64,000 nt of DNA from Thinopyrum elongatum (GCA_011799875.1 CM022300.1:237906807-237970806); one strand, 5' to 3'; shown: positions 46,600 to 59,085, numbered from the stretch's first letter. Numbers and translations: made by a program. The notes: generated by a model not told the origin, from the sequence alone.

Positions 46600-49018
46600 T
46601 CAAATTTTTTTCCACGGTAAGCAATCACCATTATACCACATGCATGATTTTCTGGCGCATTTCAGGTCTCGTGTGCTATATTTAAGCCATTTTTGGCATT
46701 TACCGTGCATTTTGGCATATAAATCAAATCCTAGCCGCAACTGCATGTGCCGATGAAAGGGATGAGGATTGCCGTTCGATCTGGGAGCATCCAACAGTGC
46801 AGAAGTATGATCCGTGGGGTTTTCATTCTGGCCAATCAGAACGCACGACTCACATCGCGCGCGCAGCAGGGTGGGGGGGCATCGGCCATGGTTTGGTAGG
46901 CACACGACTTTCATGAGTGAACCGTGTGCTATTTGAAAACATTTACATCAACTAACAACATATTTTCGTTTGAATGAAAACATGAGTTCATCGTTTCGCC
47001 TCGATTTTTTTTCCACGGTAAGCAATCACCATTGTATCCCAAGGTTCGATTTTCTGGTGCATTTGAAATCTCGTTTGCTTTATTTGAGACATTTTTTGCA
47101 TTTACCATGTATATATATAACCGTGTCGCAACTACACATGGGTGTTAGCAAGATCATTTGTGTGCCGCTTTGCGAGTTTTCATTCATTGTCCGAGAAACA
47201 GGAAAAAATTTCAAACATTTCGGCCGCAGGGTGGGGCGACAGGCGTAGGCCTTGTTGATATTTTAATTACAGGAAATGCATATAGAGTCCGGAAATCACG
47301 AAAATAGGTGTGTCACCGTAGCATGCTCTCACGATCCCATGGAAAAAATTGGTAAAGTTTGGCACAAGTTTTGATGCTTGCACCTTCGAAACCGGAGCAT
47401 CTCACAATAAGGATCATAGTTTAGAAAATGATATGCGGCACTTCGGACTCCAATCGTCAGTGACTTCATTGTGATGCCTTGAAATTTTTTTCACGGTAAA
47501 CAATCACCGATATACACTAGGTTTGATTTTCTGGCCCATTTTCAGGACTTGTCTGCTATATTTAAGCCATTTTTTGGCATTTACCTTGCATTTAGTGCAT
47601 ACTAAATCAAAACCCTACTACAACTACATGTGGGTGTTAGCAAAGAAGGTGTACAAATCATTTGTGTGTTGCTTTGCGAGTTTTCATCCATTGTCCGAGA
47701 AGCGGCGAGAAGTTTCAAACGTTTCGGCTCCGAGGTGCGGCCACCGGCGTAGGCCTAGTTGGTATTTTAATTGCAGGGAATTCAGATGGACTACGGATAT
47801 CATGAAAATCGGTGTGTGCCCGTGGCGTGCTCTCACGACCCCGTGGAAAAAAATTGGTAAAGTCTGGCACAATTTTTCATGATCGTTCCTTGGAAACCGG
47901 AGCATCTCACAATAAGGATCATGGTTTCCAGAAGGAGACGTGTCAATTCAAACTCCAGTGGCCGGTGACTTCATCGTTTGGCCTCATAAAAATTTGCACG
48001 GACGCAATCACCATTATACCACGGGTTTGATTTTCTGGCGCATTTCAGGTTTCGTTTGCTATATTTAAGACATTTTTTGAATTCAACGTGCGTTTTGTGC
48101 ATATAAATCAAATCACAACCGTAACTGCATGTGTTGTTGAAAGGGATGAGGATTGCCGTTCGATCTGGGAGCATCCAATGGTGCAGACGTACGATCCGTG
48201 GGGTTTGGGTTCTGGCCAATCAGAACGCACGACTGAGGTCGCGCGCACAGTAGGGTGGGGGGCATCAGCCACGGTTTGGTTGGCACACGGCTATTGTGAA
48301 TGAACCGTGTGCTATTTGAAAACATTTACATCAACTAACAACATATTTTCATTTGAATGAAAGCATGAGTTCATCATTTTGCCTCAAAAAAATTTCCACG
48401 GTAAGAAATCACCATTGTACGCTAAGGTTCGATTTTATGGTGCATTTGAGATCTTGTTTGCTATATTTGAGTCATTTTTTCCATTTATCATGCATATATA
48501 GTATAACCATGTCACAACTACACGTGGGTGTTAGCAAGATCATTTGTGTGTCGCTTTGCGATTTTTCATTCATTGTCCGAGAAACAGGAAAAAAATTCAA
48601 ACAGTTCAGGCACACGGTGCGGCAAGAGGCGTAGGCCTTGTTGGTATTTTAATTACAGGAAATGCATATAGAGTCCGGAAATAACGAAAATAGGTGTGTC
48701 ACCGTGGCGTGCTCTCACGATCCCATGGAAAAAATTTGGTAAAGTTTGGCACAAGTTTTGATGCTCGCACCTTCCAAACTGTAGCATCTCACAAGAAGGA
48801 TCATAGTTTCCAAAAGCAGACGCGACACTTCGGACTCCAATCATCGGTGACTTCATCGTTCCGCCCTCACGGTAAACAATCATGGATATACCCTAGGTTT
48901 GATTTTCTGGCCCGTTTCACGTCTTGTCTGCTATCTTTAAGCCATTTTCTTGCATTTACCTTGCATTTAGTGCATATAAAATCAAAACCCTACTACAACT
49001 ACATGTCGGTGTAGCAAA
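46600..49018. repeat. Subterminal region with a 1.38 kb tandem duplication
   Basis: The stretch 46600-47640 is repeated at about 47980-49018 with a constant offset near 1,380 bp. For example, GATGAGGATTGCCGTTCG, AACATTTACATCAACTAAC and CTACTACAACTACATG occur in both. Each unit is itself built of shorter related blocks (TTCATCGTTTCGCCTC, GATTTTCTGG, CAATCACC). The second copy ends abruptly after GTAGCAAA at 49018. There is no coding potential. Confidence 0.8.
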
Positions 49019-49024
49019 CATTCA

Positions 49025-49945
49025 TGTTTGCTACCCGAACTCATGCACAGGTGTACTAGCGATCATACATCCAGTTCCAATGCATGACACAAAGATAAGC
49101 CAGAGAAACCGCTCTTCGTGAGATCAAGTAGAGCATTAAAAGGGATAAGTCAGCAAGAGATCACCTTAGGGAAGCCTCCCTTGCCGGGCAAAGAGCTTGG
49201 CCGGGTCGAGGCAAAACCTGAGGAACGAGACCAATTCGCCCCGGCAAGGTTTCCGGGGCCGCCAAGACCAGAACCCGCCAGGCTCCTTGCCGGCAGGCTT
49301 TCACCAAGATGCCACCGCTCCACCTCATCGCACCCAAGTCATTAATCAGTGCGGTGTCTAGCTATCAAGCAACCAGGTGGATCCTATCAAGCACGTGGCA
49401 GCGTGGTAAGGACAAGATTAGCTTTATTGACACCTGTCCAGAGGATGTGTCACGCTAATAAGAAGAGGCAGATAAGCGGCGCGGCAGGCTTGCCGGACTT
49501 CAACACCAGCTTGACACCTAGCAATGCATTTAATGCACTTTGTCCTAACTGTCAGAGTTAGGTATGATAGCACTGTTAGCTATCTAATCACCCTGAAAAG
49601 ACTGTTTTGCCATTGTGGTCGCCCCTTAACTTATAAAAGGAGGCCCGAGGCAACCTAGCAAGGGGTTCGGACACTTGATCCCTCAACACTTGTACGCACA
49701 CGCTGCTCCCCCCAAGGCACCCTTGTCGGGCTAGAGCACGTAGTGCCTTCGTGTTCCTCCAAATCAATCCAGCACAGCAGGAGTAGGGTTTTATGCTGCA
49801 AAGCGGCCTGAACCTAGGTAAAAGAGAGTAGTCCATCGCCGTGATGCCCCCTGCTGCTTTTGCTCTTTGTGCAACGTGACCGTCCCCTCACCGAACCACA
49901 AAGGGGCACCCCTGCCCCATAGGTGATCGTGCTTCCACGCCCACA
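49025..49945 (+). repeat. 5' LTR of outer Tat element
   Basis: A proposed start TGTTTGCTACCC and end CGCCCACA give about 921 bp. The end is fixed by the primer binding site that follows; the start is inferred from where the CACTA-like repeat stops and from the TGT...ACA pairing. Confidence 0.7.
49632..49639 (+). promoter_or_regulatory. LTR TATA box
   Basis: TATAAAAG in CTTATAAAAGGAGG lies about 310 bp before the LTR end, a normal position for the transcript start of a Gypsy element. Confidence 0.7.
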
Positions 49946-49948
49946 TCT

Positions 49949-49967
49949 TTGGCGCGCCAAGTAGGGG
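49949..49967 (+). other. Primer binding site of outer Tat element
   Basis: TTGGCGCGCCAAGTAGGGG follows the LTR by about three bases, like the site of the inner Tat element (TTTGGCGTGCCAGGTAGG). Confidence 0.75.
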
Positions 49968-50032
49968 GTGTTGCTTGTGCGAACCTGAAGCAGCAGCTAG
50001 CGCGTCGATCTCCATCATTTTCTGCATCATTC

Positions 50033-52994
50033 ATGGCCCCCAAGAAGAGAACCGGTGCGGTGTCACATCCTTCCACTTCGAAGGCTTCGCCGCCTGCAGC
50101 TGCGGGTGCTGTAGGAACAGCGGCCGCGGTGACTGGAGCAGGCACCACAGGCGGTGCTGCCAACGCTCCCGCCATGACTGGATCGGGGACTGAGGCCGCG
50201 GGAGTGGCCCAACTTCATCAACATGCTGACGAACATGCTCTCGCCAGCGTGGGTCATGGAGATGTCCAACTTCCTCCTCCCCACCACACCGGCGAGCTCA
50301 ACCAACACGACATCGATGCCCGCTCCGGTGCAAGCCAAGACCCACTGGCCGCACCGACAAGAGGGGCGGCGACGGGACGCACGCTTCGCCCCACGCAGGG
50401 CAAGCGAGACAAGACCCCGAGTAGCACCGTCGATCCTTCACGACCGCGTCCACACGGGAAGGGTCCAGCCGATCAAGATGCTGGCCATCAAGAACAGCTT
50501 CGATCGCGCTAGACCGCTCTGATGACCGGTCAGAGGTGGCAGGGGCATGACAACGTTCCTTCTGGTTCATCCAGAAGTCGAGCGGTGTCGCGTTCCGCCT
50601 CTCACGCCATGCCAGAAACGATGGACGAAGCTATGGCGAGAGCTCAGCTATTGCTGAACTTTCCCCCAGCGGCCGACAAGATGGATGAATGGAGAGCTAC
50701 CATTCAGAGCCTCATTGGTTTTGCTGAAGCCAACAGGTCGCAGCGCGCGAAGCCCTCGCGGCACCCGCAGACAACGCCGGCGGCGCCAGATGGTGGCCAA
50801 GTGGAGAGGACGAGGCCTACGGTGCAGTCCCCTCCATGGTGGCCCATCCAAAGGCAGCCGCGGCGGGATCAAAAAACCCAAGACATCGACGAGCCAGACG
50901 GAGCGTCAATGGCTTTGTCCGACCCACGGCTCCAGCAGGATCGACGCCAAGTGTTGAGAGACAGGAAAAGGGAAGACGCCCGCATCGCCATCGAGCGGTG
51001 TCGTGAGACGCGTCGTCAATCAGATAGGCGCAATGGACCCGACGTTGACGAACCCGCACCCAGTGTTGGCGGGTACCTGCCTTACGAGGTGGGGTACCCT
51101 GCCTTCACTCGTGAGCTGCGGCAAGTCCGTTAATCATCCTCTCGCACCTTCAAGCCTGACCTGCCGGAGAAATACGATGGAAAGCTGAACCCAGCAGAGT
51201 TTCTGGGCATCTATACGATTGCCGTTCAGGCTGCCGGGGGAAGAGATGAGAAAGTACTCGCCAACTACTTTTCGTTGGCCCTCAAGCCTAACGTGAGCTC
51301 CTGGCTGATGCACTTGCTGGAGGATTCCATTTCTTCGTGGGCAGACATGTGCAATGAGTTCGTTGGCACCATCACTATCGGCCACCAAGAACTAGGACAA
51401 CCAAGTGACCTGCTGGCCCTCCCACAGAAAGAAGGGGAGAGTTTGCGCAAATATCTGCAGAGATTCAGCAGAGTACACCGCAACATTCCTCAGATACACC
51501 CGGGAGCTGTGATTGCCGCATTCCACACAAATGTGCCTAATCGAAGGATGCATGCAAAGATGAATGTTTGCCTGCCGAAGACTGTCAATGAGCTGTACAC
51601 ATTGGCGGATAAATGTGCTCGGGTTGAGGAAGGCAAAAGGCTCCCAAGCGAGGAGGTGGGTGTCAAAGTCGATTCGGAAGACGACGACGACACCACCACC
51701 CCTGGGAAGAAAAACAGGAAGCGTAACAAGAAGCATAAGGGGAAAGCCGTAATGGCCGTTGAGAGCTCCGGTGACCTTACTGCAGGCAAGAAAGCTAAGG
51801 CTAAGACGTCCGACAAGGAAGCTGCTACTTGCACTGATTGCCAGGCGGTGGCGGCGGCTGAGAAAACCGGCAAGTCTGATGGGCCGTACTGCAAGATCCA
51901 TAGGACCAAGGGCCATGATCTCCAAAATTTCAAGCAAGTCGAACAGTTGTCGAGAAGCAGAAGGCTGAGTATGAGAGGCGTGATAAGGAGAAAGGCCAGA
52001 ATAGCGCTGGCAGGAAGGGTCGTGGAGGCCGCAATGGACACCGTGGCAAGGTTGATCAGCAGAAAGAAAAACCTGCCAGGGGCCGTGAGAAGAAGGAAAA
52101 TGAAGATGACAGTGATGAACAGGATGATGAAACCAGCGAGCAGGAGTTTCAGAAAGCTACTGAGGCAATGTGCATTGACGGGGGTGCATCCTTGCACTCC
52201 TCTCACCGCCAGCTCAAGCAGTGGGCGCATGCGGTTAATGCGGCAGAACCGGTAGCAAGTGCTCAAGAACCACTTAAGTGGTCCCGCATGCCCATCATCT
52301 TTGACATTGAGGATCGTCCAGATCGCACTACTACGGTTGGGTGCTTGCCGTTGTTGGTTTCGCCAACAATCCGCAACCTCAAAGTCCCTAAGATTTTTGT
52401 TGACGGTGGGGCAGGGTTGAATTTAATTTCCCCCGAGGTGCTAAAGAAACTCCAAATTCCTCATGAGGATCTAAAGAAGACTGGCACTTTCCAGGGGATC
52501 AACCAAGGGAGGAGCCAGCCGAAGGGAAAGATTACCTTGCCGATAACATTTGGCGGGGAAATAAACTTCAGGACTAAGAAGATTGTGTTTGACGTCGTTG
52601 AGCTTCCCCTGCCATTCAATGGGATCCTTGGCCGTCCCGCGCTGGCCAAGTTCATGGCAGCATCCCATTATGCATATAACACTCTAAAAATGCCTGGTCC
52701 TATGGGGGTCATTTCCATCCCCTCGGATAAGAGAGATGCGATCATCTGTGTGGATAAGATGTATAGAGACGCGGTAGCAGCGGAGGCCGTCAAGGCCTCC
52801 GCTCCCACTAGGGAAAAGAAGAAAATTAAAAAGACTGGCAAGAACCCTGGGAAGCACGTCTCTTCAGAGTGCGTTGCACCTGGCAGTGACTTGCCGGAGA
52901 GTTCAGCTAGCAAAAGACCCAAGGCTGCCCCTCCAGCGACCAAGAAGGTTCCGGCAAGGCAGGATGGCGCTGATGGTACTTTTACCATTAGCTC
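50033..52994 (+). pseudogene. gag: Tat-type gag and protease
   Basis: ATG 50033 opens MAPKKRTGAVSHP. An Ala-rich N-terminus is followed by a region whose frame is uncertain (about 50190-50520), then the gag core with LPEKYDGKLNPAEFLGIYT, WLMHLLEDSISSWADMCNEF and LRKYLQRFSRVHRNIPQ. The zinc finger PYCKIHRTKGHDLQNF has Phe where the last Cys is expected. The protease follows with IFVDGGAGLNLIS and ILGRPALAKFMA. Lesions are TAG 50510, TAA 51131 and a missing base near 51940 that shifts frame. The inner Tat element cuts the frame at 52994 and it resumes at 62864. Confidence 0.85.
52990..52994. repeat. TSD AGCTC (left), inner Tat element
   Basis: It matches 62859-62863. Confidence 0.92.
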
Positions 52995-53873
52995 TGTCGG
53001 ATTCAGGGCTCCGCAGACCCAAGAAGGTTTGAACTCAGGGGCGTGAACGAAGGACATCGCTTTCCAACACTGCTACCTCGCCATGCCAATGACCTGATCT
53101 CGACGAGTACGCTAGATCATGCGGAAGGGAACAACACAGAGATTTACCCAGGTTCGGGCCACCTTGCAGTGTAAAACCCTACTCCTGCTTTTGGTGTATT
53201 GGCCTCACAAGGAGGTAGAGGATGAACTAGTACAGTGGATGAGCTGCCTCGCGAGGGCTCGAGTGGTGAGGGTGGATTGGTCAAGGATCCGATCCGGGAT
53301 CCCCTTCTATGGTGATGGCTAGCCCATATTTATAGTGGCCTTGATCCTCTTCCCTCATAGCTTACGCGGGAAGGAATACCACAACGGCCAATTTGAAGGG
53401 GGACAAGGAGTACATCTTATCCTGATTAAAGGTGGTCTTCGCCTGCAAGGCTTCTGGCCATGACGCAGCGATGGGCTCGGCGATGACATCCGTCCTGGTG
53501 AGCTCGTGGCCTTGGTCTCATTGCACCAGAAAGGAAAGCTTTGGGGCCTTCCTCGAGAACCTACGCCTGCCCTTGCTCCCTTAGCATCGAAGAGGAAACT
53601 GTCCCCTCTGTGCCCGCTGGCGCCCGCCTGGCCTTGGTCGTCACGGCTCACGTCATCGCAGCCTCGTGAGGCTGGGTACCTACATAGAAGTCTCTGCCCC
53701 TCGGAAGGCCGCTCCTCTGGAGGTCTTGGTGTCGTTCGCCTCGCGAGGCTTGGGTCCTCACGAGGGTCTTGCCTCGGAGTTGTTGTAGTTGGTCTGTACC
53801 CGGCCATCGATGGGCCCACACGCTGGGCTGCAGGCAGGCAGATCTGGGTACCCCCAATCCCAGAACGCCGACA
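52995..53873 (-). repeat. 3' LTR of inner Tat element
   Basis: On the + strand it starts TGTCGGATTCAGGG and ends AACGCCGACA. A TATAAATA on the - strand is at 53327-53334. The polypurine tract (- strand GGCTCGGGGGCTAC) adjoins it at 53874-53887. Confidence 0.9.
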
Positions 53874-53887
53874 GTAGCCCCCGAGCC

Positions 53888-54182
53888 CAAGGGGCGCTCT
53901 CGCTGGCTTCTAGGTGAAGCCAAGGGGCAAGGGTGAAGTGCCGCGAGCCCCCAATCGCCTGCAGGCCAGGCTCGACGCGTGGCATGCGACAGGACGCGGA
54001 TGCCTCCGCTTCCCCACGTTGCCTCGGCAACTGCCCAGGCTGACAAAAGATGGGTGCACGCCACAGGGTCATCATTTCTCCCGTTTGCCTTGCTTCTGAT
54101 CCCCTCCTCCAACCGAAAACTCCTCCAGATCCAATCGCAAATCCGCCCCCTTCCTTCTCCTTCAACTCCGACGACCTTATGA
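53888..54182. other. Leader between polypurine tract and antisense gene
   Basis: No coding motif is visible. The stretch is GC-rich and becomes CT-rich just before the ATG at 54183, as expected for a 5' UTR of the + strand gene. Confidence 0.5.
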
Positions 54183-57100
54183 ATGGCGCCCGGGAAGTCG
54201 AAGCCCGCGGCACAGTCCGCGACCTCCTCCTCTCCCTTGCCTGCGCTCGACGCGTCCTCCATCGCCGAGGAGGGGCATCTCAGCCCCGTGCTCCCGCACG
54301 GCGAGCGAAGACAACGAATGGGGCGAGACCGTAATCTAGGCCGGCTCCGCGGAGTGGAGCACTTTGGCGCGGACGGTTTATCCCTTCTTCCTCCATAGCA
54401 TCTTTGCGGGGCTCGTCCTGCCCTTCTCTGAGTTCTTCTGCGCCGTCCTTGACCACTACAGAATCCACACCCTCCACCTTCAGCCCAACTCCATCCTCCT
54501 CCTGTCCATCTTTGCCTTCTACTACGAGGCCTTCGTGGGCGTGAGGCCCTCCGTGGTGCTCCTCCGTCATTTCTTCAGCTTGCGGTTGCACGACCGGACG
54601 CAACGCTCTACTTGCGCTTCGTTCATCGCGGTCCACAAGGGGAATGTCCTCTTGAAGGCCGGGAAGAAGGTGGAGGGCTTCTGGCACCGCTGGGTCTTTC
54701 TGGACACCAAGGGTCTCAACCCACGGCTGGAGCTGCCGACAGAGCTGCCTGAGCGGCTCGAGAGGTGGGGCCATGCAAAGCTTACCGACCCCCGGGTAGA
54801 GCCTGTCCTGAGGAGGATAACCTCGGATATGGAGGCCAAGCGGCTGGCGGGGGGAATGCTCGTGAAGGATTTCTTGATGCAGCGGCTGGCGCCGCTCCAG
54901 TCGCACGTGCGGCCCTTGTGGGAATTCCAGGGTGCGCGGGACGACATGAGGCTACGCCCCGCCAGCCTGACGGGTGAGGAGCTGGACAAGGCCATGGCCG
55001 TCCTGCTAAATGGCGATCCGAGGAACCTCCCCGAGGCCTACACCCCGCTGTACCCCCGCGATGACAGGGAGGAGCTAGTCGCTGCCATGCCCGCCTTCAA
55101 CGAGCTGGGGCTCATGCCGTCCGAGCACCCCAACTCCCTCGTGCTGGTGTCCTCCAGCGACAGCGGCGGGGAAGAGGACTCTAAGGAGACCGAGGATGAC
55201 GACCTAGAGGAAGTGTCCCCTCCATCGCAGAGCGAGCTCCTTCGCAACCTTGAAGACGACGAAGACACTGATGAGCCCCCGGTCGCGGACTCCCCGCGCT
55301 CCACCTAGGTCCTCAGGAGATCAGGGCCCACACCATGGACCACGCAAGCATCAGGCCAGGTGACCCCGAAGAAAAACATGGGTGCGCCCCCTCCGGAGGG
55401 CTCCGCAAGTTCCAGCGGGGCTATCCAGATGTCGGTCCCATCCCCGCCTGAACCATGAACAGGGGACGGGGCAGCCACTGCTGGGGCGGACGTGGCTCCA
55501 GCGGCCGTGACCCCTCAGGGCGACCTCCCCACCTCTCCAGGTGACAGCGCTATGTCGGGGCTTGCCGAGGAGCGCCCCGCTTGTCCCTGGATGCAGCCAA
55601 GGCCACGCCGAAGAGGAGCGGGGGCGTCCCCGCCACCGCGGAGAAGGAGAAGAAGAGGAAGTGGATCGCACCTGAGGAGTAAGTAACCACCTTGCTCTTG
55701 GTCAAGCATAGATTGCATTTGTGCTCACAACACTCACCTCTTGATGACCAGGAGTGGCGATGAGGCGAAGACGAAGAAGGCGAGCACCGAGCCAAAGGAG
55801 CCCCCTGTCCAGAGGGCACCGTTGGCCTCCGGTCGCGGTCGCGGCGGGCGCGGGAGTGCATCGCACCAGCCCGACGCCGTCCTTGGGCGCTCAGGCGGCA
55901 CCGCACCTGGGCACACGGGTGCGCCGCCAGCCACTGGCGCTTCGCCGGCACCGCTTGGGGAACCGACCGCCGAAGGCGCAGGGTCCACGAGGCGACACTC
56001 CTCTTCACGGCCACGGCAACCCCGGCGCTGGTGGAGGGGTCGACCCCTGAGGACGCAGCGATGCAACCTCAGGAGGAGCCAGCCCTCATGGGCCAGTAGG
56101 CTGCGAAGTCGTCCGCCCTCGTGGTGCCCGAGGGGAGCCTGGAGCCTCCGGTGCCCCAAGCCAGCCACACCGCCACTTCCTTGGCCACAGCGCCAGTCGA
56201 CGTGCCAACGCCGCCCCCTCGCCAGGCCCTCGCGCTCGCGAACTGCGGCCCCCTGATCCGGCCCGGAGCCTTGGATGAAGCTTACAACACGCTTGGACGG
56301 ATTCGGGCCGATCTTCAAGACGCCGACAGGTGCCTCGCGAGGGAGCGCCTTGGGCTCGTTTCGGGGTGGCTCCAGGCCGACGTAGCCACCAGGATGGCCT
56401 GGGGCGGGCGGAGGCTGACACCGCGAAGGGCAGGAAGGAGGCTGCTGAAGCCAAGGAGGCTCGCGACATGGCGCTAGCCAGCACAGCATCTGCCGAGAAG
56501 TGTCGTGATGAGGCAGAGGCCAATTTGAAGGCCCTTCAGGAGGAGCAAGCTGCGCACGCGCAGCGGCTCCACCAGCGGGAGGAAGACCTCAGGGCCCGCG
56601 AGGCAGAGCTCGCCGATCGTGACTCCAAGCTGGCCCAGGTGACCGTTGATCAGGCCGCGGAACATGAGCGCCTGGCCAAGCAGAAGGAGGAGGTGGTCAA
56701 AGCCCAGACATCCCACGCCCAGCGCATCTCCGAGGTGACAACCCAGCTGGATGCCCGGGAGAAGACCCTCGCCGCTGCCGAGAAGAAGGCGGCCACGGAG
56801 CATGATGCCTTCCCCTCCCTTGAGCTCAGGTCTCGTCAGGCATTACAGTCCATCTGCAGGGGAGGATTCGAGGAGCCGCTAGCGACCCCTGAGGGCGGCT
56901 ATACAAGGCTCTCCTCCAAGCTTGCCGAAGTGCTCAAGGGTGCTGCCGCCGAGGTGGACTCCATCCTGGAGGAGTGCCGCTCACTCTTCTCCGCGGCTAT
57001 GACGCGCGTCTTCTGCCACCTCTACCTCCAGAATCCGGGCTTCAACTTCGATGCAGTGATCCACGCGGTTGCTCCTGAGTTCCGCGTGACCATTGCGGCT

Positions 57101-57277
57101 GCCTTGAAGGGCCACATGGACATGCTACTGAAGAAGTTCACCTACATTCCTGACACCGAGCCTCGGGCGGTGGAGGCCATCGGCGGCGACGACGGCGACA
57201 GCAATGTCGACAACGGGCTCCTCGTGACTGGGAGGGGTGGCGGTGACGGCCATGGCGATGATCACCCTTCCTCCTAA
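54183..57277 (+). pseudogene. Antisense Transposase_28-type gene within the Tat element
   Basis: ATG 54183 opens MAPGKSKPAAQS. A frameshift near 54300 and a TAG at 54337 precede the conserved domain, which is open from 54364 to 55308: LPFSEFFCAVLDHYRIHTLHLQPN, AFYYEAFVGVRPSVVLLRHFF and WHRWVFLDTKG-like segments, then an acidic tail. A GTAAGT...CAG intron is likely at 55679-55751. The downstream part encodes an Arg/Pro/Ala-rich linker and a long coiled coil (about 56450-56830, rich in Ala, Glu and Gln) ending GDGHGDDHPSS at 57277. Antisense extra genes near the 3' end are known in Tat-clade elements; the function is unknown. The - strand remnant at 29114-30400 is a relative. Confidence 0.78.
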
Positions 57278-57838
57278 GTTTTACCCTGCGACATTTATCA
57301 TGCCTCGAGGAGGCATAAGACTTTGCCTGAATTTGTAGAACATTTGATGCTTGTAATAATCGTTTGAACTCTGTGATTTCCTTTTCGTGCTTGGTTTCCT
57401 TCTTGTTTGCTTTTGTGCTCTGCGTCAGCAGGGCCCAGCCCCGCGCATACCTCGACTGCCATTGGGGCGTCCGGATCGCCAGGATAACACCAAGGGGCGA
57501 GGGGCTACGTGACTAGTGAGGCCCCTGAGTCGCGATGCTCAAGGGTCCCCCTTGACGTGCGAGCAGCCCTCATGAAGGAAACGTGGGCAGCGGCGAGGTT
57601 AGTCCAAAGTCCTCCATACCTTTCCTCGCTAGCCTTCGCCTGGGAGGGGCGCGAGAAGACCAGGTACAAGGGACCTGGTGAGGTGGCGTGTGCCCAGGCT
57701 TGACCTGAGCATAGCCCCCGTGTCCAGCCCCCTCGCGCGTGCCTCCCGGGGGAATGCTGCACGATAGAACCGTGTGAAGAGCCAAAAGGCTATCCTGAGG
57801 TTGGTGCGGCCACTAGGGCGCCCTCAGTTGTTTATCCA
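57278..57838 (+). other. 3' flank of antisense gene
   Basis: This starts with an AT-richer stretch with TTGTAATAATCG (57350-57363), suitable as a 3' UTR, then GC-rich sequence without recognisable coding motifs on either strand. Confidence 0.45.
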
Positions 57839-58000
57839 CCAGCGCGGAGCATGGGGCTTCCACTTGGGCGTGGGCATAGTCGCTGCTCGACCGTGTCGTC
57901 CGCCAGTGCGGATCATGGGGCTTCCACTTGGGCGTGGGCATAGTCATTGCTCGACGGTGTCGTCCGCCAGCGCGGAGCATGGGGCTTCCACTTGGCGTGG
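57839..58000. repeat. 64-bp tandem repeat, about 2.5 copies
   Basis: CCAGCGCGGAGCATGGGGCT and its variants start at 57839, 57903 and 57967, each followed by TTCCACTTGGGCGTGGG. The third copy is truncated. Confidence 0.85.
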
Positions 58001-58249
58001 GATGGGAGCTCTGTATTAGAGTCTCCGGGCTTGTACAACCCTATTTTGTTCATACACGTGACTGGCACAGTAGAACTAGAGGAGGTGTATCTGGGCACCC
58101 GTGAGCCAGCGCGGGACTCACGAGGCCCTACCTCAAGGCAGGTTGCGCCTGAATCTTCTGGCGCAGAGCGCACTTACAAAACCTGTGTGGTGGGGCGACC
58201 TGCGCCGAATGAACCTCCAGAGGCCATCGCATGAGAAAGCCGAACACCA

Positions 58250-58605
58250 AGGACCCTAGGACGTGACGTGAACGGGACCGGCCTGCCAGATAGAGCTCAA
58301 TCGCTTGGGTTTATCGACACTACAGGGACGGACCCGAGCACAAACGCCTTGCCCAGTCTTCTCATGCAACAATCGCAAGGAAAGACATCCGACGCACGGC
58401 TCCCGCGACGGCGAAGCACTGAACTGCGGTTGAACGAACTGAGCCGCGTGCCCTGACTCACCCACGCTCGATTAGCTCATGCGAGAACAAAGCACTAAGG
58501 ACCCCCGGAGGTGACGTGCATGGGACTGGCCCGCGAGACAGAACTCGGTCGCTTGGATTTATCGACACTACAGGGACGGACCCGAGCACAAAAACCGTGC
58601 CAGCC
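58250..58605. repeat. Direct repeat of about 100 bp, two copies
   Basis: Copies at about 58252-58345 and 58498-58595 share GACGTG, GGGACYGGCC and the exact run TTTATCGACACTACAGGGAC. The second is 246 bp downstream of the first. This is non-coding sequence where the element should have integrase. Confidence 0.75.
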
Positions 58606-58989
58606 CTGAATCATGAGGCGATCAAGGGCGGGGTTGTGAGGGCGCAGCGACATTCATGGTGGCGAAGCACCGGGCACGCAGGTTGGAATACTTAGGGAAT
58701 TCATAAAAGGAAAGCCAGTTCTGATACATGCGCAAAACGATACGACTGCAGGGGCGGGCCCTAATAGCTTGAGGATAATGCAGCCCGAGGGGCGCCCTCA
58801 ACCGAACAAACCAAAAAGTCACCTAGCACCAGCGTGGTAGAAGCATCGAGGTAGCTGAGGATGCGTGACGTGAAGATAGCTCCTCATGAGCTGGGCGGCT
58901 CCGGGGACCAGGGAGGCCCGCGAGGTACGGGGGGGGGCTCGCGAGGATCCGGGACCTCCTGAGATGCGACCTGCCGAGCGCCTGGCCTT

Positions 58990-59085
58990 GTGAGATGCCA
59001 TAGCACGTTGCGCCAGGCACTGGTACGAGGCGCCCATGTTCAGTAGGCCGAATGGCATGCAGACGTAGTTCTAGGGGTAGCCCCC
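58990..59085 (-). pseudogene. pol: Reverse transcriptase relic
   Basis: On the - strand YVCMPFGLLNMGASYQCLAQ matches the MPFGLxNAGATYQR segment of Gypsy RT. A TAG lies just before it. Sequence on either side is too eroded to follow, so only this motif of pol remains recognisable. Confidence 0.6.

Larger units (their letters stand above)
30720..49018 (-). mobile_element. CACTA-like (En/Spm type) DNA transposon, nested and interrupted
   Basis: This is a large - strand element with repetitive ends (30720-31380 and 46560-49018) and a multi-exon gene encoding a Transposase_24 (Ptta/En/Spm) domain and a Ulp1-type protease. A Helitron (40775-44833) and an Athila-like element (33080-39402) interrupt it; removing both leaves about 7.9 kb. 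I found no TNP2-type transposase and no clean CACTA...TAGTG termini, so it is probably non-autonomous or truncated and the superfamily call is tentative. The right end stops abruptly at about 49018 against the next LTR. Confidence 0.6.

Noticed and set aside
46151..49014. Many ORFs of 60-110 codons in the CACTA-like subterminal region
   Set aside because: They repeat with the 1.38 kb duplication and occur on both strands with no domain.
57786..58010. Direct repeats as a possible CRISPR-like array
   Set aside because: The copies are contiguous 64-bp tandem units without unique spacers, in a plant retrotransposon.
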